In this document: in pieces, positions 1 through 5,131 of the stretch | How positions within the stretch are numbered: the stretch's first letter is position 1 | Layout: every line of letters starts with the position of its first letter | Made by a program: the position numbers and the translations under genes | Source of the DNA: a bacterium | Lineage (GTDB): Bacteria; Bacteroidota; Ignavibacteria; Kapaibacteriales; UBA2268 | Direction of reading: 5' to 3' | Length of the DNA stretch: 5,131 bases | Assembly (NCBI GenBank): GCA_024710535.1 | Contig: JANJUO010000251.1 | Coordinates: 1-5,131 of the forward strand | The notes under the pieces: model-generated | Told to the model about the DNA's origin: nothing | Databases searched by the model: none | Seen by the model: the letters and a program-made list of their open reading frames with translations, nothing else

Positions 1-2
1 AA

Positions 3-50
3 CTGCTGCCAAACTATATTGAAGTTGATTTATATAACGGATTTTTTTAA
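3..50 (+). CDS. C-terminal end of an upstream gene (partial; possibly an ECF sigma factor)
   Basis: An open frame enters from the left edge and reads LLPNYIEVDLYNGFF before a TAA at 48-50. Only 15 codons are visible. The frame is supported by its junction: the last A of the stop is also the first A of the ATG of the next gene (TAATG), a typical translationally coupled operon join. The function cannot be read from so short a tail. Because the next gene resembles a single-pass anti-sigma-type protein, and such proteins usually sit directly after their ECF sigma factor with this kind of overlap, a sigma factor C-terminus is a reasonable guess. This is inference from context only. Confidence 0.5.
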   Translation: MLPNYIEVDLYNGFF

Positions 51-805
51 TGATTAATGACCCAAATCAAGATGAGTTGGATGGATTTTTCAAAGAACAT
101 TTTGAATCTTTGCCAAAATTCGAACAATCAGAAAGCAGAGACAAAATCTTGCTTAATACAATTTTGGCTCGTGCCGAAGAAATAAGGAAAGCAGAATTAG
201 CGTCAAGCAAACAATCCAAATTCAGTTATAAATTCGCTGAATTTATCCGAAATTTTTCGATATTTACTCCTCAATTTGCAATTCCAATTGCCACATTGCT
301 TATTCTATCGCTTGTATTTTTTCTTATAAATATCAATGAGCAGAGTAATAAGCAAATTCAGAATCCGCAAAATAAAGAAATTGCAAAGCAGTCAATTCCC
401 ACAGTTCAAAATGAAATCGCAGTGAATAATGTTGAGCCCAAAATTGAGGAAAAAGTTGTAGATTTTGGTAGCATAAGTTACGATTTTGCGTCCAGAAGTG
501 TTGGCTCTGAGCAAGAAAACGCAGATTCTTTGAACAAAGAAGTAATGAAATTAATTTCTAATTATTTCAAAAATAAGAAAATAAAGTACGAAATTTCGGG
601 GAATTCAATCGAAGCAGATTGGCTACTTGATAAGAATACTCTATTCAAATTAAAAGCAACAATTAATAAAAAAAGCAAAGAAATTCAATTTGACTATAAG
701 TCAAAGAAATCAATCGATGTTAAAGAAATTCAATCGATTAGCCCTGAAAGAATCAAGATTGAATTACAAGATGAATTAATGAAAAATTTACATCAATTTG
801 AGTAA
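50..805 (+). CDS. Single-pass inner-membrane protein, putative anti-sigma factor-like
   Basis: This 251-residue protein belongs to no family I recognise with certainty. Residues 1-74 form a charged N-terminal region containing a likely helix (about 31-52). One hydrophobic segment lies at about 75-94 (IPIATLLILSLVFFL within it). It is preceded by Lys/Arg, which predicts the N-terminus in the cytoplasm and residues 95-251 in the periplasm. Residues 95-135 are a Gln/Asn/Lys-rich linker, followed by a mixed alpha/beta segment from about 160 to the end. There is no cysteine, so the zinc-binding HxxxCxxC motif of ZAS anti-sigma factors is absent. The architecture (small cytoplasmic domain, one membrane helix, extracytoplasmic domain) and the one-base overlap with the preceding gene suggest an anti-sigma or similar membrane regulator; that is inference. 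The start at ATG 50 follows a weak ACGGA at 37-41 and is probably helped by translational coupling. The tag gene begins three bases downstream, so the two are almost certainly co-transcribed. Confidence 0.72.
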   Translation: MINDPNQDELDGFFKEHFESLPKFEQSESRDKILLNTILARAEEIRKAELASSKQSKFSYKFAEFIRNFSIFTPQFAIPIATLLILSLVFFLININEQSNKQIQNPQNKEIAKQSIPTVQNEIAVNNVEPKIEEKVVDFGSISYDFASRSVGSEQENADSLNKEVMKLISNYFKNKKIKYEISGNSIEADWLLDKNTLFKLKATINKKSKEIQFDYKSKKSIDVKEIQSISPERIKIELQDELMKNLHQFE

Positions 806-808
806 ATT

Positions 809-1375
809 ATGGATAATAAATTTAGGTGTTATTGGTGCCGTAAAACTGAAATTGAACAGAACTACCATGATACAGAATGGGGAGTTCCTCTTTATGACGA
901 TAGAAAATTATTCGAATTTTTGATTTTGGATGCATTTCAAGCCGGGTTGAGTTGGCTTACAATTTTGAAAAAAAGAGAAAATTTCCGCATTGCTTTTGAT
1001 AATTTTGATGCAGAAATAATTGCGAATTATGATGAGAAAAAAATTGAAGAATTGATGAATAATGCCGGAATTATTCGCAATAAATTAAAAATTAATGCCG
1101 CAAAAACAAATGCTGTCAAATTTTTGGAAGTGCAAAAAGAATTTGGTTCATTCAGTAAATATATTTGGCAATTCACAGACAATAAAACTATTGTGAATAA
1201 TTGGAAAGAATTTTCAGAAATCCCTGCAAAATCAATACATTCTGATGCGATGAGCAAAGACCTACTCAAACGTGGTTTTAAATTCGTTGGCTCCACAATC
1301 TGTTATGCTTTTATGCAAGCCGCAGGAATGATAAACGATCATCAAATTGATTGCTTTCGTTATCACGAAGTTTAA
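809..1375 (+). CDS. tag: DNA-3-methyladenine glycosylase I
   Basis: Tag removes 3-methyladenine from alkylated DNA, the first step of cytoplasmic base-excision repair. The 188-residue length matches the family (E. coli 187). Recognisable blocks are YHDTEWGVP (19-27), FQAGLSWLTILKKREN (43-58), AGIIRNKLKI (86-95), SDAMSKDLLKRGFKFVG (145-161) and NDHQIDC (176-182). The four zinc ligands of the HhH-superfamily zinc snap are present with correct spacing: Cys7, His20, His178 and Cys182 (E. coli Cys4, His17, His175, Cys179). Pocket residues Trp9, Tyr19 and Trp49 correspond to E. coli Trp6, Tyr16 and Trp46. The base-recognising Glu38 is replaced by Asp41, a conservative change. E. coli Tyr13 appears replaced by Glu16. 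The ATG lies three bases after the previous stop, with a weak GAG at 800-802, so translation is probably coupled. The identification is firm; the pairing with a putative membrane regulator is unusual and its meaning is unknown. Confidence 0.96.
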   Translation: MDNKFRCYWCRKTEIEQNYHDTEWGVPLYDDRKLFEFLILDAFQAGLSWLTILKKRENFRIAFDNFDAEIIANYDEKKIEELMNNAGIIRNKLKINAAKTNAVKFLEVQKEFGSFSKYIWQFTDNKTIVNNWKEFSEIPAKSIHSDAMSKDLLKRGFKFVGSTICYAFMQAAGMINDHQIDCFRYHEV

Positions 1376-1510
1376 TCGTTATTGCTTTCAAATAACAAAG
1401 AAATAAGAAATTTAAAGTCGGCTGAGTTGTTACCTGATTCTTAAAAACCAAAAAATCATTATTAAATCAAATTAATTACAATTAAAGTAAAGATAAAACT
1501 TCTTTGAAAA

Positions 1511-1518
1511 TAAATTTG
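1511..1518 (+). promoter_or_regulatory. Possible -7 promoter element of adk (TAnnTTTG type)
   Basis: TAAATTTG matches exactly the TAnnTTTG -7 consensus used by the primary sigma factor of Bacteroidota. It lies 67 bases upstream of the adk start, a sensible leader length. No clear TTTG -33 element is present at the expected 19-21 base spacing, and a match in AT-rich DNA can arise by chance. The call is therefore tentative and depends on the organism being Bacteroidota. Confidence 0.28.
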
Positions 1519-1572
1519 CAATTTTTGATTTTTTTCATAACTTGTAAATTTTCAATAAATTGTATATCAATA

Positions 1573-1578
1573 AAAAGG
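1573..1578 (+). promoter_or_regulatory. Ribosome binding site supporting the TTG start of adk
   Basis: AAAAGG lies seven bases before TTG 1586 and resembles the AAGGAGG core. An in-frame TAA at 1571-1573 excludes any longer start, and TTG is the only start codon ahead of the glycine-rich P-loop. The purine tract therefore decides the start: translation from TTG gives MLNIALFGPPGAGKG, the family's normal N-terminus. Confidence 0.6.
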
Positions 1579-1585
1579 TTATTCA

Positions 1586-2779
1586 TTGTTAAATATTGCA
1601 TTATTTGGTCCTCCGGGTGCGGGTAAAGGTACGCAATCGGAATATTTGGTTAAGAAATATAATCTGTTTTATATTTCTACAGGTGATTTATTAAGAAAAG
1701 AAATCAAAGATGGCACTCCAATTGGCGAGCAGGCAAAAAGTATTATTGCGAAAGGCGGTTTGGTATCCGATGAAATAATTGTACAAATTATCGAAAAATC
1801 TATTACGGACAATCCCGGCTACAATGGATTTTTGTTTGACGGCTTTCCAAGAACTTATGTTCAGGCATATATTCTCGAAGGGTTGCTTCACAAATTCAAC
1901 TCATCGCTTAATTGTCTGATTAGTATAAATTTACCGGAAGAAACAGCAGTGGCAAGATTGCTGAATAGAGGGAAAACTTCAGGTAGAAGTGATGATAATG
2001 AAGAAGTTATAAGAAATAGATTAAAAGAATATAACGAAAAAACAATTCCAGTTCTTCAATTTTACAAAGAAAAAGGCATTTATTTTGAAGTTGATGGACG
2101 TGAAGATATTGATATAGTACAAAACAATATTATTAAAATTGTAAGGCAAGAATTGAGCAAGAGTATGCTCAATATCATTTTGTTTGGTTATCCCGGCAGT
2201 GGCAAAGGCTCTCAAGGGAAAGCACTTGCTAAGCAATTCGGACTTGAGTTTATTTCAACAGGCGAGATTCTTGCAAGCGAAGCAACAAAAGGAACAAAAC
2301 TTGGTCAACGAATTATGGATATATTCAACAGCGGCAAGCTATCTCAAGGTATAGTTGGGCAACTTTTCCCTGACGATATTATTGTGCAATTGATTGAAGA
2401 AAAATTCAGAAATATTGAAGGTATAAAAGGATTTATCTTTAAAGGATTTCCGAGAACCCTTGTTCAATCTTATATTTTAGATGGTTTGCTTAGGAGAAAT
2501 ACTTCATCTATAACTAAGGTTATCGAACTTGAAGTGCCTGTTTTGGAACTAATTAAGCGATTGGATTATCGTAGCCATACAATTGACAAAATGCCTTATG
2601 ATCAGAGTATGCCGACAATTATCCGTAGATTGCAGGACCACGAAGAGGGAACTGTTCCTGTTATTAAGAAATATACTGAAATCCATGGTTCAACCAAAAT
2701 CAATGGAGTTGGCACTTTTGAAGAAGTAAACCAACGAATTGCAGAAGAAATCGAAAATAGTTTTAATGAATTGAGATAA
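1586..2779 (+). CDS. adk: Tandem adenylate kinase (two Adk domains, second degenerate)
   Basis: Adenylate kinase catalyses ATP + AMP = 2 ADP in the cytoplasm. At 397 residues the product is twice the normal size. Domain 1 (1-193) is a complete short-LID Adk: P-loop GPPGAGKGT (8-16), STGDLLR (31-37) with AMP-binding Arg37, LVSDEI (59-64), DGFPRT (85-90) with Asp85 and Arg89, Gln93, and LID-region arginines 124, 128, 134 and 145. It should be active. Domain 2 starts exactly at Met194 with MLNIILFGYPGSGKGSQ (P-loop 201-209). It repeats the same order of blocks: STGEILA (224-230), GFPRT (287-291), Gln294, Arg325, Arg329 and Arg348. It has lost important residues: Arg37 becomes Ala230, Asp85 becomes Lys286, and the SGRSDD segment holding Arg134 is replaced by unrelated sequence around 331-341. 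It also carries an insertion of about eight residues near 253-261. I infer a tandem duplication fused by loss of the first stop, with the second copy regulatory or structural. The gene starts with TTG and ends before a strong terminator. Confidence 0.93.
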   Translation: MLNIALFGPPGAGKGTQSEYLVKKYNLFYISTGDLLRKEIKDGTPIGEQAKSIIAKGGLVSDEIIVQIIEKSITDNPGYNGFLFDGFPRTYVQAYILEGLLHKFNSSLNCLISINLPEETAVARLLNRGKTSGRSDDNEEVIRNRLKEYNEKTIPVLQFYKEKGIYFEVDGREDIDIVQNNIIKIVRQELSKSMLNIILFGYPGSGKGSQGKALAKQFGLEFISTGEILASEATKGTKLGQRIMDIFNSGKLSQGIVGQLFPDDIIVQLIEEKFRNIEGIKGFIFKGFPRTLVQSYILDGLLRRNTSSITKVIELEVPVLELIKRLDYRSHTIDKMPYDQSMPTIIRRLQDHEEGTVPVIKKYTEIHGSTKINGVGTFEEVNQRIAEEIENSFNELR

Positions 2780-2813
2780 TTTGTTTTAATCGATTTTTTC
2801 GAATAATGAAGAA

Positions 2814-2846
2814 AAAAATCCGATGTTTAAAAAACATCGGATTTTT
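2814..2846. terminator. Bidirectional rho-independent terminator
   Basis: The arms at 2814-2828 and 2832-2846 are perfectly complementary over 15 bp, with core ATCCGATGTTT, around an AAA loop. The stem starts with an A-tract and ends with a T-tract, so it works as an intrinsic terminator in either direction. On the plus strand the T-run is 2842-2846. On the minus strand the A-run 2812-2818 becomes seven U residues. It lies 34 bases after the adk stop and 154 bases beyond the vWA gene stop, and probably serves both convergent genes. Confidence 0.9.
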
Positions 2847-2868
2847 AAATAAATATTGTTATGTAATC

Positions 2869-2887
2869 GTCAGTTGTAACAACTGAC
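2869..2887. repeat. Perfect inverted repeat (hairpin 1)
   Basis: GTCAGTTG and CAACTGAC form an 8 bp perfect stem around a TAA loop. No T-run follows on either strand, so it is not an ordinary terminator. It is the first of three small hairpins between the terminator and the end of the vWA gene. Confidence 0.7.
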
Positions 2888-2907
2888 ACAACGATGAAAT
2901 TTCGCTT

Positions 2908-2925
2908 ACAAGCAGGGATGCTTGT
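2908..2925. repeat. Perfect inverted repeat (hairpin 2)
   Basis: ACAAGCA and TGCTTGT form a 7 bp perfect stem around a GGGA tetraloop, followed by GCTAC. No U-tract follows. The compact stem-tetraloop-stem plan is typical of short dispersed palindromic repeats, but I cannot show other genomic copies from this window. Confidence 0.7.
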
Positions 2926-2952
2926 GCTACTAAGTCTTTATAAATATAGAAG

Positions 2953-2972
2953 GTCAAACATCTTTGTTTGAC
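2953..2972. repeat. Perfect inverted repeat (hairpin 3)
   Basis: GTCAAACA and TGTTTGAC form an 8 bp perfect stem around a TCTT loop. It is the hairpin nearest the vWA gene stop, 28 bases downstream of it on the minus strand. On that strand it is followed by CTTCTATA rather than a U-run, so it could protect the mRNA 3' end but is a poor terminator. It shares the outer GTCA / TGACA ends with hairpin 1. Confidence 0.7.
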
Positions 2973-2999
2973 AATAATTATTAAAAAATATCCCAAAAA

Positions 3000-4913
3000 T
3001 TACTTATTCAAAATGAATTTTCCCCTTGTCCATTTATCTGTTTGATATTCATACATAACAAGATATGTTCCTGATGGAAGTTCAGCCAAATCAACCTCAA
3101 TTTTCTTTCTGCTGTCCACTTGAATTTGCATTACTGTTTTCCCAGAAACATCGGCTATATATATATTTTCGGGCTGTCCTTTTAATTCTATTGTCAGAAA
3201 TCTCTGGGTTGGATTTGGGTAAAATTTATAATTTTGCAAATCGCTATCTTCGACATTTGGATTAATTTCAACCACATCAACAAAACCTGTATCTGCTTTC
3301 CCTGCAACAATCATACCCGAGCATAAAGGAGTATTTGTATATTGCAAAATAACTCTTTTCAGAATATCATTCAACTTTTCAACTTTATATTTATCGGTTG
3401 TTGGCTCGATATGCGCATTTCCGATTCCACTATGGTCAGTGAGAAATGTATAACTTCCATTTGTAAGCAATGCAATCGATCGCATAATGTACTCTGTGCT
3501 TTTGTCCACGCCACTGCACGCAACAGGAACAATTCTTATACCTAATTCTGCGGCTTTGGCAATTGAATTTTGGAGTTCGGCAATTTTTTGCTGGCTTTCA
3601 TGCGGAGGAGCATCAAGCACCAAAAATACAATTTTTGTAATTGTTTTTTCTCGCCAAGATAAATAATTTACTGCAACATCAAGGGCACGATCCACTGCTT
3701 CAGGAAAATCGCCACCTCCACCGGCACGATGTTCTTTTATGAAATCAATAATATATTCGGGTCTGCTAACTAAATCATAATATTTTGCGACATATTCATC
3801 TGTTGTATCTTTATAAAAAACACATCCCAAATTCAAATCCAATTGTGGCAAAGTATCCTTTACGCTATTGATAATATCAAGCAAATCTGCTCGTAAAAAA
3901 TCGATTTCATCTTGCATTGAGCCGGTTGCGTCAACCACAAAAACAATATCTGCAGAATTTGGAATATAGCAATCAGCATCTATTTTATAATAATTTATGC
4001 CTTGATGAAACTGTTTTGCCTTCGAAATTGTATAATTTTTTCCTGAGTAATTAAATTCAATTGAGAAATTTTCATTAAAATTTTGATTATCAAAAGCATT
4101 CGACCAAAGTTCAGCTTTTCCGGTATTGTCTGTAATAGTTGCCCAAACAATCTTATTATTGCTAATTAGTTTTGCACTTGCACCAATCACCGGTACTCCG
4201 TTTTGATTTTGCAATTGAAGAACAAATCTATTTAATGGATAAATTTTCCATCTGCTACTATGCTCTTTTAAAACTTCATAAGCCATGTCATTCCATAATT
4301 TCCATTTTGAGAAATCGTTAATCTCTCCTGCTGTCAATCTGCCCGAACTTGCATCAATATTTTGCTCAATCGGTGGGGCAATTCCCGAATCATCTACATC
4401 GGCAAATCCCATTCCACCTCTTGTATGACCTTCACTTGACACTTCAGATGACACTCTGCTAAAACTCATACTTTTGGGCGACATCATTCCGCCTTTCGAC
4501 ATTGATGTTCCATCATAGTCAATACTTGCTTCGGAAGCCACCATATCAATTGAATATTCACCATCAAAAGCAGGAGATAATGGATTATTTTGGGTAAATT
4601 GATTTTCGTCTTGTTTGCTTGACTTATCAAGTTTTACGGCAAAGTTTAATTCATTTTTTTTAATAAAAATATTTTTGGGCTCAAATCCAAATTTTCTAAC
4701 TACAAGCGAATCGCCAACTTTGATATAAAAAGCAAATCTTCCCTTTTTATCCGAATATGCAAATACTTTGGAATCCTTTGCTCCGATAATTGCACCAACA
4801 ACCGGCTCGCCAATCGAATCTATGACAATGCCTTTAATTTTCACAAATTCTGCATAAGAAAACATTGTTGCCATCACGAATATGAGTGCGATCAATACAG
4901 ATGTTTTTTTCAT
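3000..4913 (-). CDS. Secreted vWA-domain protein with T9SS C-terminal sorting domain
   Basis: This 637-residue protein is exported by Sec and then probably by the type IX system to the cell surface or medium. A signal peptide covers 1-21 (MKKTSVLIALIFVMATMFSYA, likely cut after Ala21). Residues 24-90 are a carboxypeptidase-regulatory-like beta-sandwich (IKGIVIDSIGEPVVGAII, later DKKGRFAFYI). Residues 100-190 are a Ser/Met/Gly-rich linker. LTAGEINDFSKWKLWND (193-209) and a second beta-rich segment (228-300, with PVIGASAKL and TDNTGKAELW) follow. A vWA domain spans about 318-525, with MIDAS residues Asp328, Thr330 and Ser332 (DATGS), FYKDTTDEY (366-374), GGGGDFPEAVDRAL (398-411) and LDAPPHE (433-439). 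This resembles the hemicentin / VwkA type of vWA. The C-terminal 75 residues are a type A sorting domain: YPNPT (565-569), DVSGK (588-592), LPSGTYLV (612-619), KFILNK at the end. The domain binds Mg2+-dependent protein ligands in other families; the ligand here is unknown. An SD-like GAGG lies five bases before the ATG. Confidence 0.93.
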   Translation of the reverse strand: MKKTSVLIALIFVMATMFSYAEFVKIKGIVIDSIGEPVVGAIIGAKDSKVFAYSDKKGRFAFYIKVGDSLVVRKFGFEPKNIFIKKNELNFAVKLDKSSKQDENQFTQNNPLSPAFDGEYSIDMVASEASIDYDGTSMSKGGMMSPKSMSFSRVSSEVSSEGHTRGGMGFADVDDSGIAPPIEQNIDASSGRLTAGEINDFSKWKLWNDMAYEVLKEHSSRWKIYPLNRFVLQLQNQNGVPVIGASAKLISNNKIVWATITDNTGKAELWSNAFDNQNFNENFSIEFNYSGKNYTISKAKQFHQGINYYKIDADCYIPNSADIVFVVDATGSMQDEIDFLRADLLDIINSVKDTLPQLDLNLGCVFYKDTTDEYVAKYYDLVSRPEYIIDFIKEHRAGGGGDFPEAVDRALDVAVNYLSWREKTITKIVFLVLDAPPHESQQKIAELQNSIAKAAELGIRIVPVACSGVDKSTEYIMRSIALLTNGSYTFLTDHSGIGNAHIEPTTDKYKVEKLNDILKRVILQYTNTPLCSGMIVAGKADTGFVDVVEINPNVEDSDLQNYKFYPNPTQRFLTIELKGQPENIYIADVSGKTVMQIQVDSRKKIEVDLAELPSGTYLVMYEYQTDKWTRGKFILNK

Positions 4914-4918
4914 AAATG

Positions 4919-4922
4919 CCTC
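4919..4922 (-). promoter_or_regulatory. Ribosome binding site of the vWA gene
   Basis: On the minus strand GAGG precedes the ATG by five bases. Together with the canonical signal peptide that starts MKKTSVLIAL, it supports the chosen start. Confidence 0.55.
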
Positions 4923-5081
4923 AAAGAATAAAATTTTGTTACATCATACATAATATAAGAAACATAAAATTAAAAAAAGTTACAGCAATAAAAAATATTT
5001 TTGCAACTAATCAACCGAATTGGAATATAATACTTTTTATACCAATTGCTTTTTTGAAAATCACATAAATAATAAAAATTT

Positions 5082-5093
5082 TAGGAATTCCTA
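5082..5093. repeat. 12-base perfect palindrome with adjacent related sequence
   Basis: TAGGAATTCCTA is perfectly self-complementary. With one G-T pair, the symmetry extends to TTT and AAA on the outside. TTAGGAAT (5081-5088) is echoed by TTAGGGAAT at 5104-5112. It could be a regulator operator or the edge of a dispersed palindromic repeat that continues past the window. Confidence 0.5.
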
Positions 5094-5131
5094 GAAAATA
5101 CCGTTAGGGAATAAATGTTTGTAATCCATAC

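Larger units (their letters stand above)
1376..1585. other. Intergenic region between tag and adk, no gene seen
   Basis: These 210 bases are very AT-rich and hold no convincing reading frame on either strand. Just after the tag stop there is a perfect but weak inverted repeat, GTTATT (1378-1383) and AATAAC (1391-1396), with a 7-base loop. It lacks GC pairs and a following T-run, so it is not a convincing terminator. The right part should contain the promoter and leader of adk. I see no riboswitch or RNA gene. Confidence 0.6.
2780..2999. other. Convergent intergenic region with four hairpins
   Basis: These 220 bases separate the adk stop from the stop of the minus-strand vWA gene. They contain no gene. 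They hold a strong terminator hairpin (2814-2846) and then three perfect inverted repeats at 2869-2887, 2908-2925 and 2953-2972, each listed separately. Confidence 0.8.
4914..5131. other. Non-coding right end: upstream region of the vWA gene
   Basis: These 218 bases carry no recognisable gene. The left part should contain the promoter of the vWA gene, but I find no exact TAnnTTTG on the minus strand (the nearest is TATTCTTTG, one base too long). On the plus strand TATAAT at 5026-5031 has TTGCAA 19 bases upstream, an imperfect sigma-70-like pair that could drive a gene beyond the right edge. AATTGG (5018-5023) and CCAATT (5042-5047) form an inverted repeat around it. A palindrome follows at 5082-5093. 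Confidence 0.5.

Noticed and set aside
137..175. Helix-turn-helix DNA-binding motif in the N-terminal part of the 251-residue protein
   Set aside because: The segment DKILLNTILARAEEIRKAEL reads as a single amphipathic helix with no turn and second helix, so a DNA-binding call is not supported.
1027..1296. Open frame of 89 codons on the minus strand inside tag
   Set aside because: It lies wholly antisense to a firmly identified gene and shows no family motif; an AT-rich coding strand easily leaves such frames open.
1378..1396. Inverted repeat after tag as a terminator
   Set aside because: The 6 bp stem has a single G-C pair and no T-run follows on either strand, so intrinsic termination is unlikely.
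1691..2236. Two minus-strand open frames (1691-1891 and 2021-2236) inside adk
   Set aside because: Both are antisense to conserved adenylate kinase sequence and their translations show no recognisable domain.
2869..2972. CRISPR array from the regularly spaced hairpins
   Set aside because: The three units have different sequences and no identical repeat with unique spacers; only the hairpin format is shared.
3065..3545. Two plus-strand open frames (3065-3265 and 3342-3545) opposite the vWA gene
   Set aside because: They mirror the coding sequence of the T9SS tail and the vWA domain, and have no credible ribosome site or motif of their own.
4914..4960. Minus-strand TAnnTTTG promoter for the vWA gene
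   Set aside because: The nearest match, TATTCTTTG, has three rather than two spacer bases and lies almost on the ribosome site, leaving no leader.

Overview
The window is an AT-rich stretch of bacterial chromosome, most likely from the Bacteroidota / FCB group (Bacteroidia, Ignavibacteria or Kapabacteria type lineages; I cannot place it more closely). The main clue is the minus-strand gene, which encodes a secreted protein ending in a type IX secretion (T9SS) C-terminal sorting domain, a system confined to that group. A short-LID adenylate kinase starting MLNIALFGPPGAGKGTQ and Lys/Asn/Ile-rich proteins fit the same origin. No tRNA, rRNA, CRISPR array, transposase or phage gene is visible.

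Layout. The left half holds a tightly packed plus-strand series. First comes the last 15 codons of a gene that runs off the left edge. It overlaps by one base (TAATG) a 251-residue single-pass membrane protein, which I read as a possible anti-sigma factor. Three bases after that is tag, DNA-3-methyladenine glycosylase I. A non-coding gap of 210 bases follows, with a possible Bacteroidota-type -7 element. Then a 397-residue gene, starting at TTG, encodes two adenylate kinase domains in tandem. The first domain has every catalytic residue I can check. The second starts at its own methionine and has lost several substrate-binding residues.

The adk gene converges on a long minus-strand gene (637 residues) with a signal peptide, a carboxypeptidase-regulatory-like beta-sandwich domain, a von Willebrand factor A (vWA) domain with an intact metal site, and the T9SS tail. 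The 220 bases between the two stop codons hold a strong bidirectional terminator hairpin (15 bp stem) and then three more perfect hairpins. The right 218 bases are non-coding: the 5' region of the vWA gene plus palindromic sequence that may belong to a dispersed repeat.

How the genes work together. The first three form a likely operon: membrane-linked regulation (inferred) plus base-excision repair of alkylated DNA. The adk and vWA genes look like independent transcription units. Nothing here is clearly a new defence or mobile system. The most unusual items are the tandem adenylate kinase with a degenerate second copy and the hairpin cluster beside the convergent stops.
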